From Rhodospirillaceae bacterium (GTDB lineage: Bacteria > Pseudomonadota > Alphaproteobacteria > Thalassobaculales > Thalassobaculaceae): a DNA stretch of 64,000 bases. A model generated the notes under the pieces. It saw nothing but the letters and a program-made list of their open reading frames with translations. It was not told the DNA's origin and searched no databases. The translations under genes were made by a program, and so were the position numbers. This document shows, in pieces, positions 52,541-62,400 of the stretch. Positions within the stretch are counted from its first letter, which is position 1, and every line of letters starts with the position of its first letter. The stretch is taken from NCBI GenBank assembly GCA_002708305.1, contig PANE01000041.1:1-64000 (forward strand), in the 5' to 3' direction.

Positions 52541-54339
52541 TTACCGTCATCCAGTTGGTCAATAAAATTTTCAACCAAAGAAAGTCCTTTAGCCCAAAAG
52601 GTACTATCGCTTGCATCTAGATTGAAAGGTTGCAGCAACTCCTTGTGCCTAAGGGTTCCTCCGGCTCGAAGCATCTCAATATAATTTTCAGCAAAACCTT
52701 CATTAGATTCTTCGTACACAGCATATAAGGAGTTTACTAAGCAATCTCCAAATGCGTAAGCATAGACATAGAATGGGGAATGGATGAAATGGGGAATATA
52801 GGACCAGAATGAAGCGTAGTTGCGTTCGAGTTTAATTGCAGGACCAAGGCTTCGTTCTTGCACCGACATCCATACATCCCCTATGGCTTCAGGGGTCAAT
52901 TCTCCGTGGCGGCGTTGGTCATGAACAATTGTTTCAAATTCATGAAATGCTATCTGTCGCACCACTGTGTTAAGCATATCTTCTACCTTTGATGCGAGCA
53001 TTATATTGCGTTCTTGGGGACTGGATTTACTTTTAAGTAATGTTTGAAACGTTAACATTTCCCCAAACACTGACGCTGTTTCTGCCAATGTTAATGGGGT
53101 GTCAGCCATTAAATGTCCTTGTTGACTTGCAAGGACTTGATGAACTCCATGACCAAGTTCATGAGCTAGGGTCATAACGTCACGAGATTTCCCTTGGTAG
53201 TTTAATAAGAGATATGGGTGTGCACTTGGAACAGTGGGGTGGGCGAAGGCACCTGAGGCTTTGCCGGCGCGAGGTGGAGCATCTATCCAATTTTTATCAA
53301 AAAACTCTGCACCTATACTTGCTAGCGTTGGAGAAAAAGAGTTATACGAATCCAACACTATTCTCTTTGCATCTTTCCACTCTATTATTGTGTCACTATC
53401 GTTCGGTAAAGGGGCATTCCTATCCCAATAATTCAATTGTTCTACGCCGAACCATTCAGCTTTGAGTTTGTAATATCTATGGGAAAGCTTTTCATAACTC
53501 TTTGTAACAGTTGTAACAAGGGCCTCCACAACATCGTCTTCTACTTGATTGACTCGGTTCCGTGATGAGACAGGTTTTGCATAACATCGCCACTTATCCT
53601 CAATTTCTTTATCTTTTGCTAAGCTATTAGTAATCAGAGAGTATAATTTAATATTGTTATTTAATTCTGTTCCTAAGATTTCAGCTGCATCTTTTCTTTT
53701 GTCACTATTTTTGTGGGATAGTCGGTCAAGCGTTTCTGCTATCGTTAGTTCTTGGTCATCTATTTTGAATCTTAGATTTGCCATTGTTTCATCAAAAAGG
53801 CGCACCCAGGCCGACCGCCCTGTAACACTTTTTTCTAAAAGCATTTCTTCTAACTCGTCACTCAATTGGTGAGGGCGAAAAATGCGAATATCGCGGATCC
53901 ATGGCTTAAAATGCGATAGCTCTGGGGACTCTAATTTTTTATCTAATTCAGCATCTTCAATTCGATTAATTTCCAGAGTGAAGAATAGAAGTTTACTACT
54001 TATTTTTGTGACAGCTTCTTGCATCGATTGATAGAACTGTCCATTGTTAGAGTCCGACATATCTGTCGCGTAGACCAACTGAGCGTATGACATTATGCGA
54101 CTAATATTCTCTTCAATTTTTTCAAACTCAATAATGCAGTGGGCGAGTTTAGTTCCGGATATTTCTGCTATGTTGGTTTGGTATTTTTTTTTGAATTTTT
54201 CAGCATTAAGCATCAATCTTTCAAGATCTTCTTTTAACACTTGCGACTTTACTCCTGGGTAAAGGTCGGACAAATCCCACTCTGGTAGGTTGGCTGGTTT
54301 GTTATTTGAATAAAGGTTTACGGGTTCGATTTTTTTCAT
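52537..54339 (-). CDS. pepF: M3 family oligoendopeptidase F
   Basis: A 600-residue zinc metallopeptidase. The metal motif HELGH is at 393-397 in MTLAHELGHGVHQ, with the third ligand Glu about 28 residues further on in LAETASVFGEM. The upstream SGAFAHPTVPSAHPYLLLNYQGKSRD and the N-terminal helical domain are typical of the bacterial PepF group. It cuts oligopeptides in the cytoplasm, recycling imported or degraded peptides. It would fit with the peptide-type transporter at the left of the window. It overlaps the desulfhydrase gene and is divergent from the acyl-CoA synthetase. Confidence 0.95.
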   Translation of the reverse strand: MKKIEPVNLYSNNKPANLPEWDLSDLYPGVKSQVLKEDLERLMLNAEKFKKKYQTNIAEISGTKLAHCIIEFEKIEENISRIMSYAQLVYATDMSDSNNGQFYQSMQEAVTKISSKLLFFTLEINRIEDAELDKKLESPELSHFKPWIRDIRIFRPHQLSDELEEMLLEKSVTGRSAWVRLFDETMANLRFKIDDQELTIAETLDRLSHKNSDKRKDAAEILGTELNNNIKLYSLITNSLAKDKEIEDKWRCYAKPVSSRNRVNQVEDDVVEALVTTVTKSYEKLSHRYYKLKAEWFGVEQLNYWDRNAPLPNDSDTIIEWKDAKRIVLDSYNSFSPTLASIGAEFFDKNWIDAPPRAGKASGAFAHPTVPSAHPYLLLNYQGKSRDVMTLAHELGHGVHQVLASQQGHLMADTPLTLAETASVFGEMLTFQTLLKSKSSPQERNIMLASKVEDMLNTVVRQIAFHEFETIVHDQRRHGELTPEAIGDVWMSVQERSLGPAIKLERNYASFWSYIPHFIHSPFYVYAYAFGDCLVNSLYAVYEESNEGFAENYIEMLRAGGTLRHKELLQPFNLDASDSTFWAKGLSLVENFIDQLDDGK

Positions 54340-54428
54340 GGGAGTAAAAGCCTTTTGATATTATAGTTTCATTTTTATTTAGCTGCTGTTCTGGTTGTGC
54401 GGCGATATTAGGGTGCTGGGAGTAGATA

Positions 54429-56228
54429 ATGGATTATAAGGCGTTAAGCAATCTAGCAACCATGTTTTTCGATCAAGCAGATTTGTGGGGATCAAAGCCG
54501 TTTCTTTGGTCAAAAACAGATAGTTTATATAATCCGAAGTCGTATAAGGAAGTCGCTGACGAAGTATGTAAGGTCGCAAATGGTCTTATAGCTATTGGTA
54601 TTTGCAAGGGGGATCGTGTCATAATTGTCTCTGAGAACCGTCCAGAATGGGTGATTGCAGATTTGGCAATCACGGCGATCGGAGCAATTGTCGTCCCTGC
54701 TTATACAACTAACACTGAAGATGACCATTTCTATGTTGTGGAGCATTCAGAGGCTAAGGCAGCCTTTATATCGACTAAGGGACTAATGCAAATATTTGGT
54801 GGTGCGGCTAGGAAGAGCGCATTGTGTAAAACGGTAATAACGATTGATAACTTTCTAGAGGAGGAAGGTAGTGGGTTAAAAAGTTTAGCTTGGGACAGTA
54901 TGCTCACATCTGGAACCGAAAACACTAATGATATTCGTGCAAAATGTAGATCAATTCAAAGAACTGATCTTGCTTGTTTTATTTATACTTCAGGGACAGG
55001 AGGTAACCCTAAAGGTGTAATGCTTACGCATGGGTCCATTTTGGCAAATTGTTTTTCGGCCTTTGACTTATTGACTGATTTTGGTCTCGGAGATGAGAAA
55101 TTTTTATCACTTCTGCCCCTATCACATTCTTATGAACACACGTGTGGCCTATACTTTCCCATTTCAATTGGGGCTCAAATTTATTATGCAGAGGGACCTG
55201 ATAAGGTTGCACAAAACCTTTTAGAGGCTCAACCAACTATAATGACAGCTGTGCCTAGATTATATGAGTCACTGTATGACCGAATAAAAAAAGGTGTAGA
55301 GCGAACAGGAGGAGTGAGGGCTAGACTTTTTTTTAAGGCAGTAGAGTTAGGAAAAAAATCCCAGAGCCTAAACTCCAAGATGAGTTGGGTTGAGGACCTA
55401 CAAAATAGATTACTTAATCATTTAGTGCGTAAAAAAGTCAAAGATAAGTTTGGAGGGCAACTTAAAACGTTTGTCTCAGGAGGTGCTGCTCTTAATCCAG
55501 AAATTGGCGACTTTTTCTTGTCACTTGGAATAAACATACTTCAAGGCTACGGCCAGACAGAAGCTTCCCCAGTTATAAGCTGTAATAGGCCAGGTAATAT
55601 CCGAATTGAAACAGTAGGGCCGGCTCTAGCGGGAGTTGAAATTAAAATAGCCGAAGATGGAGAGATACTTGTTCGGGGGGAACTTGTGATGAATGGTTAC
55701 TGGCGTGATAAAAAAGCGACCAATGAAGCGATAGTAGATGGCTGGTTACACACTGGAGATATAGGTGTGATCCAGAACGATGGATTTTTGCAGATCACAG
55801 ATAGAAAGAAAGATATTATAGTGAATTCTGGGGGGGATAATATTGCACCAGCGCGTGTTGAAGCCACTATCACACTCAGGTCCGAATTTAGTCAAGCGAT
55901 GGTATATGGGGATAAAAAACCATATCTAGTAGCTCTCATTGTACCTTCAGAGGAATTTATTGGCGAATGGTGTAAGGACCATAACGAGAATAAGAGCTTA
56001 TTGGAACTTTCAAAAGATGAAACATTTCGAGCAAAAGTCCAATCTATCATTTCTGAGATCAATACTGGATTATCCCAATTAGAAAAGGTCCGGCATATGA
56101 TTGTTGCTCGTGAAGCTTTTCAAACGGGTAATGGATTGATGACCCCAACACTCAAAATAAGACGACATAAAATCTCCGAGTTATATGCCGATCAACTTGA
56201 GGGACTTTACAAGCGTAAACGTGCGTAA
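54429..56228 (+). CDS. Long-chain fatty acid--CoA ligase (AMP-binding)
   Basis: A 599-residue adenylate-forming enzyme. The P-loop-like YTSGTGGNPKGVMLTHGS (about residues 187-205), the LQGYGQTEASPVIS block, the GWLHTGDIGVIQNDGFLQITDRKKDIIVNSGGDN hinge, and a C-terminal Lys region are clear. The length and the SLLPLSHSYEHTCGLYFPI region fit the FadD15/bacterial long-chain group with a LC_FACS-like core. It activates fatty acids as CoA esters for beta-oxidation or lipid synthesis. It is a single gene followed by a hairpin and then the corrinoid cassette. Confidence 0.94.
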   Translation: MDYKALSNLATMFFDQADLWGSKPFLWSKTDSLYNPKSYKEVADEVCKVANGLIAIGICKGDRVIIVSENRPEWVIADLAITAIGAIVVPAYTTNTEDDHFYVVEHSEAKAAFISTKGLMQIFGGAARKSALCKTVITIDNFLEEEGSGLKSLAWDSMLTSGTENTNDIRAKCRSIQRTDLACFIYTSGTGGNPKGVMLTHGSILANCFSAFDLLTDFGLGDEKFLSLLPLSHSYEHTCGLYFPISIGAQIYYAEGPDKVAQNLLEAQPTIMTAVPRLYESLYDRIKKGVERTGGVRARLFFKAVELGKKSQSLNSKMSWVEDLQNRLLNHLVRKKVKDKFGGQLKTFVSGGAALNPEIGDFFLSLGINILQGYGQTEASPVISCNRPGNIRIETVGPALAGVEIKIAEDGEILVRGELVMNGYWRDKKATNEAIVDGWLHTGDIGVIQNDGFLQITDRKKDIIVNSGGDNIAPARVEATITLRSEFSQAMVYGDKKPYLVALIVPSEEFIGEWCKDHNENKSLLELSKDETFRAKVQSIISEINTGLSQLEKVRHMIVAREAFQTGNGLMTPTLKIRRHKISELYADQLEGLYKRKRA

Positions 56229-56280
56229 AAAAAAATTTTAGAATTAAAAAAATAACCTAAACCTTAAATTTGTTCGGGAC

Positions 56281-56297
56281 GCGACACAAAGTGTCGC
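56281..56297. promoter_or_regulatory. Perfect GC-rich hairpin before the corrinoid cassette
   Basis: GCGACAC and GTGTCGC are perfect 7-base arms around AAA, in an AT-rich gap. A run of six T begins 13 bases later, too far for a classical terminator. It lies 63 bases before the corrinoid protein start. It could be a terminator of the acyl-CoA ligase gene or an operator/RNA element of the cassette. Confidence 0.5.
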
Positions 56298-56359
56298 AGT
56301 ATTGCTAGTTTTTTAAAGAAAATTGAGGGATCGTTGTTTTTTAGCCAGGGATAATTCTG

Positions 56360-57073
56360 ATGGCCGATGATGAAGAGATAATCCTTTCAGAACTGAGTGA
56401 TGAAGAACTCGTTGAGCAAATTCATGATGATTTGTATGATGGCCTTAAGGAAGAAATAGAAGAAGGGGTTAATATTCTACTAGAGCGTGGGTGGGTTCCC
56501 TACGATGTATTGACGAAGGCTTTAGTAGAAGGAATGCGCATCGTAGGAATAGACTTTAGAGACGGGATTTTGTTCGTGCCTGAAGTTTTAATGTCTGCGG
56601 GAGCTATGAAGGGTGGTATGGCTATCCTACGACCACTTCTAATTGAGACAGGAGCTCCTCAATTAGGCAAGATGGTTATTGGAACAGTAAAAGGTGATAT
56701 CCACGATATTGGTAAAAACTTAGTCTCTATGATGATGGAGGGCGCTGGTTTTGATGTTATTGATTTAGGTATTAATAATCCCGTAGAAACTTATTTGGAA
56801 GCCTTAGAAGAACATAAGCCAGACATATTAGGTATGTCAGCATTGCTGACCACGACTATGCCTTACATGAAGATAGTAATCGAAACTATGAAGGAAAAAG
56901 GAATTAGAAATGATTATATCGTTTTGGTTGGAGGGGCTCCTTTAAACGAAGATTTTGCAGAAAGCATAGGAGCTGATGCTTATTGCAGAGATGCTGCGGT
57001 TACGGTCGAAATAGCGAAGGCACTTATCGAAAAAAGAAGAGGATCTAACTCGATTAGAATGAATGCAAAGTAA
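56360..57073 (+). CDS. Corrinoid (B12-binding) protein of a methyltransferase system
   Basis: A 237-residue two-domain protein. The N-terminal helical cap (residues 1-95) has the WVPYDVLTKALVEGMRIVGIDF block. The C-terminal B12-binding domain has D113-x-H115-x-x-G118 in KGDIHDIGKN, MSALLTTTMPYMK and VLVGGAPLN. It carries a methyl group between a substrate-specific methyltransferase (MttB or MtgB type) and tetrahydrofolate. In related systems it is encoded with those enzymes; here only DUF1638 and a virulence-factor-family protein follow. The ATG is 8-9 bases after AGGGAT. Confidence 0.93.
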   Translation: MADDEEIILSELSDEELVEQIHDDLYDGLKEEIEEGVNILLERGWVPYDVLTKALVEGMRIVGIDFRDGILFVPEVLMSAGAMKGGMAILRPLLIETGAPQLGKMVIGTVKGDIHDIGKNLVSMMMEGAGFDVIDLGINNPVETYLEALEEHKPDILGMSALLTTTMPYMKIVIETMKEKGIRNDYIVLVGGAPLNEDFAESIGADAYCRDAAVTVEIAKALIEKRRGSNSIRMNAK

Positions 57074-57151
57074 TTGAAGCTCAATTATATAAAGACAATG
57101 GGTTTAAGTTGATCCAGAAAGTGGTGCTTGTTTTTCATTGGTGATGGCGAG

Positions 57152-57778
57152 ATGCAAACAAATTTAGTAAAAAATATGAATACATCAAAAACCTTATTTA
57201 TAACCTGTGGAGCGCTAGCGCGGGAGGTAATAGCGATAAAAAATTTGAATAAATTTTCGAATATGGAAATTAGTTGCTTACCTGCAAGTTGGCATAATTC
57301 TCCAGAGAAAATTACTCCTGCTATCAGGGCTAAAATTCAGACGGCTAAGGAACGTTTCGACTGTATATTTGTTATTTATGGTGACTGTGGTACCGGCGGT
57401 GAATTGGATGAGTTATTAAAAAAAGAAGGGGTCTCAAGAATCCCTGGACCTCATTGTTATGAATTTTTTATGGGTAAAGAGGAATTTGATGAGACGCATG
57501 CTGATGAACCAGGATGCTTTTATTTAACCGACTACCTGGCCCGTCACTTTGATAGGATAATTTTTCAGGGATTGGGATTAGACCGGTTTCCTGAGTTGTT
57601 ATCAGAATATTTCCAGCATTATAAAAAGTTAATTTATATAGCCCAGACGAATGATAGTAGATTGGAGTCCAAGGCTATAAAAGCCGCTCATCTTCTTGGC
57701 CTCAAGTATGAACGTCGTATGCGAGGTTACAGTGAACTTGGCAAGTTTGTTGCCTTGGGAATGCAGTCTAGGTATTAA
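57152..57778 (+). CDS. DUF1638 domain protein
   Basis: A 208-residue protein. It contains KTLFITCGALAREVIAI, CLPASWHNSPEKI, IYGDCGTGGELDELL, RIPGPHCYEFFMG and GCFYLTDYLARHFDR, all blocks of DUF1638. Function is not proven; the family is repeatedly found with corrinoid proteins and methyltransferases, and several conserved Cys/His suggest cofactor or metal handling. The start at 57152 (ATG) is the most likely; a TTG at 57128 and an ATG at 57176 are in frame. It follows the corrinoid gene by 78 bases and precedes the next gene by 13. Confidence 0.85.
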   Translation: MQTNLVKNMNTSKTLFITCGALAREVIAIKNLNKFSNMEISCLPASWHNSPEKITPAIRAKIQTAKERFDCIFVIYGDCGTGGELDELLKKEGVSRIPGPHCYEFFMGKEEFDETHADEPGCFYLTDYLARHFDRIIFQGLGLDRFPELLSEYFQHYKKLIYIAQTNDSRLESKAIKAAHLLGLKYERRMRGYSELGKFVALGMQSRY

Positions 57779-57791
57779 TTGGACAGGTCCA

Positions 57792-58103
57792 ATGGCTAAT
57801 TTAATTATTGTGTATTGGCGTGACATACCCGCCCAGGTCATAGCAGAACATGGTAAGGGTCGAAAAAGAGAAACCGCGAAGGTAGAATTGAATAAACGGT
57901 TTGCTCTTGCAATAGATTCTGCCGCAATGAAGTCAAGCTTATCTGATAGCACCGATTACCTGTCCTTTTGGAGAAAGTCCCAACCTGAGTATTGTAGCGG
58001 GAATTTGCATTCCGAGGCAGCTAATTTAGCTGTAAAAATAGAGAATGACTATGACGCTTTGAAATTAGCGACTTTGGTTAAAAATGGGGGGGTAGAGGAT
58101 TAA
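57792..58103 (+). CDS. Virulence-factor-family small protein of the corrinoid cassette
   Basis: A 103-residue protein beginning MANLIIVYWRDIPAQVIAEHGKGRKRETAKVELNKRFALAIDSAAM, the pattern of a small protein family named virulence factor in databases and usual in alphaproteobacteria next to DUF1638 and corrinoid genes. The start at 57792 gives this typical N-terminus; a longer frame from 57696 would overlap DUF1638. The real function is unknown, and the family name is not evidence of virulence. A role in methyl transfer or in corrinoid reactivation is a guess from context. Confidence 0.75.
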   Translation: MANLIIVYWRDIPAQVIAEHGKGRKRETAKVELNKRFALAIDSAAMKSSLSDSTDYLSFWRKSQPEYCSGNLHSEAANLAVKIENDYDALKLATLVKNGGVED

Positions 58104-58137
58104 GATCGATTGTATTTGTTAGTAATTATGACAACTT

Positions 58138-59127
58138 TTAAGAATGATAAGACAAGTACCAATCAACAAACTTGGGTATCCCTACATCTATTGAAGTAGT
58201 AGGGGCATACCCCAAAGCTTGCTCACTTTCCCTGGTATTTGCATATGTTTTTATCACGTCACCAGGCTGCATCGGTTGCAAATCTATAATAGCCTTTTTT
58301 TTGCAAGCCTTCTCTATGACATTTATATACTCCATGAGTGATACAGGTTTGTTGTTACCAAGATTATAAATTCTATGAGGTGGTGTTTCATTCAAAGTTT
58401 TTGGTGGAGTATCTAATGCACCTATGATTCCTGAGACTATATCCTCAATAAAAGTAAAATCTCGCATCATCTGGCCTTCATTGAATACTCTTATAGGTAG
58501 GTCGTTTAATATACTTTTTGTAAAAATATAGGGTGACATATCTGGACGTCCCCAGGGACCATAGACAGTAAAAAATCGCAAACCAATCGAAGGAATTTGA
58601 TAGAGGTGAGAATAGGATTGGGCCATTATCTCCCCCGCTTTTTTTGTGGCGCCATAGAATGAAACTGGTCGATCAGTATTATCGTTTTCAGAGAATGGAA
58701 TTTTCGTGTTTGACCCATACACGGAGGAAGAACTAGCATAAATAAAGTTTTTTAAGGTATGAGGGGTTATCATTTTAGATCTACAGAATTCAAGTATATT
58801 TAGTTGGCCGCATAGATTGGATTGCACATATTGATTTGGATGATCTATTGAGTATCTGACCCCAGCCTGCGCACCTAAATGAATGATTCTATCAATTTCC
58901 GGGTGCTTTTTATTTAGAAAATTGAGTGATGTCTGTTTGGAGAAATCGACTTTCTCGAAATAAAAATTCGTATCGTTGTTAATCTGTGCTAGGCGTGCAT
59001 ATTTTAGCGCTGGGTCGTAATAGTCATTTATGTTGTCTATACCGATGACTTGCTCATCTCTTTCAAGCAAAGCCTTGATAGTATGCATTCCAATAAAACC
59101 AGCAGCGCCCGTGACTAAGACCGACAT
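58138..59127 (-). CDS. UDP-glucuronate 4-epimerase-type NAD-dependent epimerase
   Basis: A 329-residue short-chain-dehydrogenase-fold epimerase. The NAD motif GAAGFIG is at 7-13. HLGAQAGVRYSIDHPNQYVQSNL, ASSSSVYGSN and the catalytic Tyr/Lys pair in FYGATKKAGE follow, then RFFTVYGPWGRPDM. The close match to the CapI/WbpP-like group suggests conversion of UDP-glucuronate to UDP-galacturonate for surface polysaccharide. The ATG at 59127 has GGAG about 9 bases before it. It is a single gene, not within a visible glycosyltransferase cluster. Confidence 0.93.
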   Translation of the reverse strand: MSVLVTGAAGFIGMHTIKALLERDEQVIGIDNINDYYDPALKYARLAQINNDTNFYFEKVDFSKQTSLNFLNKKHPEIDRIIHLGAQAGVRYSIDHPNQYVQSNLCGQLNILEFCRSKMITPHTLKNFIYASSSSVYGSNTKIPFSENDNTDRPVSFYGATKKAGEIMAQSYSHLYQIPSIGLRFFTVYGPWGRPDMSPYIFTKSILNDLPIRVFNEGQMMRDFTFIEDIVSGIIGALDTPPKTLNETPPHRIYNLGNNKPVSLMEYINVIEKACKKKAIIDLQPMQPGDVIKTYANTRESEQALGYAPTTSIDVGIPKFVDWYLSYHS

Positions 59128-59431
59128 CAACTCACTCCAGTATTAAATACCCTATGTATGCCCTATTAGTGAGTATAAAGCGAGTAGGATTGAAATAAAT
59201 TAGGGTGTTACATTCTGGGCAAAGACCACTAGAAATAGATTTAAAGAGGATTTTTTTGCTTTTATTGATAAAATAAATAGTAGTACTATTTCATGGTGGG
59301 ACGCTTTGTTAGAATATATGCGTGCTGAAGCGTATCTGATTAAATAAACACATTATCTTATGTGTATATTCGTAAACCATCAGTAATGGGTTTGGGTATT
59401 AACGGGCAAGTTATTAGTAGAGGAAAAGTCC
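59128..59431. other. Intergenic region, 304 bases, no gene seen
   Basis: Divergent promoter region of the epimerase and the ferredoxin oxidoreductase genes. No coding frame is convincing. A small inverted repeat, AAATAGT/ACTATTT around AGT, lies at 59275-59291, and an ACACAT/ATGTGT pair lies near 59346-59364. Either could be an operator. Ribosome site AGAGGAAAAG is near the end. Confidence 0.5.
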
Positions 59432-62400
59432 ATGGCTGAAGCTGCCGTTACGTTAGATGATAAATATACCCTTGATAAGGGACGCGTCTTTATCACTGGT
59501 GTTCAAGCGTTGGCACGTCTGCCAATGGTTCAACGTCAGCGTGATGTTCTTAATGGATTAAACACAGCGGGGTTTATCTCGGGGTACCGGGGTTCACCAG
59601 TCGGCGGTTATGATCAGCAGCTCTGGAATGCCAGAAAATTTTTAGAAAATAATCATATAAAATTTCAACCAGGTTTGAATGAAGACCTAGCTGCGTCAGC
59701 AATATGGGGAAGCCAGCAAACTAATTTGTTTGAGGGCGGGAAGTACGATGGCGTATTTGGTATTTGGTATGGTAAAGGACCAGGAGTAGATCGCTGCGGG
59801 GATGTTTTTAAACATGGCAATATGTCGGGACCATCGAAGCATGGCGGTGTTTTATTAATCGCTGGTGATGATCATGCCGCAAAATCATCAACGGTTCCTC
59901 ATCAAAGTGAGTTCGCATTTGTAGATGCAAGTATTCCAGTCCTAAATCCTGCGGGTGTGCAGGAGATTTTAGACTATGGGGTTTTGGGCTTTGAAATGTC
60001 GCGATTTTCTGGATGTTGGGTGGCTTTTAAGACAACAGCAGAGAATATGGATAGCTCGTCATCGATAGATGTCTCCCCAAATCGTATAAATATTGAATTG
60101 CCTGATTTTGATATGCCCGCGGATGGTCTTCATATCCGATGGCCTGATGATTGGATTGAACAAGAACATCGACTTCATAATTATAAATTAAATGCGGTCC
60201 GAGCTTTCGCGCGAGCTAACGGTATAGATAAAGTAGTTATGGATAGTAGCACGGCTAAGTTGGGAATAGTGACAACTGGCAAGTCATACCTTGATGTTAG
60301 ACAAGCACTTGAGGACCTAGGGATCACAGAAGAAAAAGCGGATGCTATTGGGATTCGTCTCTATAAAATTGGGATGCCATGGCCTCTAGAGCCAATGGGT
60401 GTTCATGAATTTGCAGAAGGCTTAGAGGAAATTTTAGTCATCGAGGAAAAACGCCCATTGATAGAAAATCAACTGAAAGAGGAATTATATAATTACCCTT
60501 CAAATAAACGTCCGCGCATCGTCGGTAAGTTAGACGAGAAACAACAACCTCTTCAATCTGCTGCAGGTGTACTAACGGCTAACCAAATAGCCAGTGTTAT
60601 CGCCTCACGCATAGCATTATTTGATCAAGGCAGTGAAATACAAAGACAGCTTCGGATCATGGAGGCTAGGGAAGCTCAGTTAGTTCAAAGTAAAACTGAT
60701 TTTGCCAGGACACCGTACTTTTGTTCTGGGTGTCCTCATAATACATCCACTAAAGTTCCCGAAGGGAGTCGTGCCACTGCAGGCATAGGATGCCATTTTA
60801 TGTCGGTTTGGATGGATCGCGATACATCTACCTTTACCCATATGGGGGCCGAAGGTACCCCCTGGATAGGTCAGGCTGCTTTTACGGAGACCAAACATAT
60901 TTTTGCTAATATAGGTGACGGTACTTATACGCATTCAGGTGCTTTAGCAATTCGTGCGGCTGCGGCTTCTGGCGTTAACATAACCTATAAAATCTTATAT
61001 AATGATGCTGTGGCTATGACTGGTGGGCAGCCAGCTGATGGTGGTTTTACGGTCCCTCAGATAGCGGCGCAAGTTGCTGCTGAAGGTGCGAAGCAAGTGC
61101 GAGTGTGTGCAGATGACCCTGATAAGTATCCTATTGGAACAAAATGGCCTGAAAACGCCAGTATTCATCATAGGGACGAGCTGGACAACGTGCAGAAAGA
61201 TTTGCGCGAAATAGAGGGTCTTTCGATCCTTATCTATGATCAAACTTGTGCTGCTGAGAAGCGCCGCCGTCGTAAGCGTGGTACTATGATAGATCCCCCA
61301 AAACGAATTTTTGTTAATGAGCTAGTTTGTGAAGGTTGTGGTGATTGTGGGGTTGCTTCCAACTGCGTTTCTGTAACACCAGTAGAAACAGAATATGGCC
61401 GAAAGCGATTAATAGATCAGTCCGCATGTAACAAAGACTATTCCTGTACAAAAGGCTTTTGTCCCAGCTTTGTGAATGTGATCGGCGGAAAAGTGAAAAA
61501 AAATAAGGCTACGGAAACATCTGGTGCCGATTTGTTTGAGGCACTGCCGACACCAGAACAACCTAAGCTAGAGCAACCCTATGGCGTCATTGTCACAGGA
61601 ATTGGTGGAACTGGGGTTGTAACCATTGGAGCCTTAATAGGTATGGCCGCGCATATTGAAGGAAAAGGCGTATCGGTACTTGATATGGCTGGCCTGGCAC
61701 AAAAGGGCGGTGCAGTGATAAGCCATATAAGAATAGCAAAAAGACCGGAAGATATACATGCGGTTAGAATAGCATCGGGCAGTGCTAAATTAATGTTAGC
61801 CTGCGATATGGTGACCGCGGCCAGCGTGGAAGGCTTATCTAAGGTTTCCAAAGAGGAAACTACTGCTATTGTAAATACACAGGAAACAATGACTGGTGCA
61901 TTCACAAGTAATCCAGATTTACCTTTTCCTAGTGCTGTCTTCAAAGATGCGCTTAGAACAGCAGCTGGAGAGAACTCGACGCATTTCATAGATGCATCAA
62001 GAATAGCCACTAATCTACTTGGTGACAGCATAGCCTCTAACTTATTTATGCTTGGTTACGCTATCCAGAAGGGGCAGCTGCCATTGTCGCTGGAGGCTAT
62101 TGAGCAGGCTATAGAATTAAATGCAGTAGCGGTAGATTTCAATAAACAGGCACTTTTATGGGGGCGGCGGGCTGCGCATGATTTAACTTCAGTAGAGAAG
62201 TTAGCGACGCCAAAATTAGCTAAACCTGTTCATAGGGAAATAGCATCGTCGTTGAAAGAGATAAAAGAGAAGCGAATAGAATTTCTTACACAGTATCAAA
62301 ATGCCATATATGCTAAGCGTTATGAAGACCTGGTGCGCAAAGCTGAAGATGCGGAGCAAAACCTTACCCCTGGTTTCGAGGGTCTTGCGCTAGCTACGGC

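Noticed and set aside
56229-56359. Possible SAM or cobalamin riboswitch before the corrinoid cassette
   Set aside because: Apart from the short hairpin, none of the conserved cobalamin or SAM riboswitch sequence blocks is visible.
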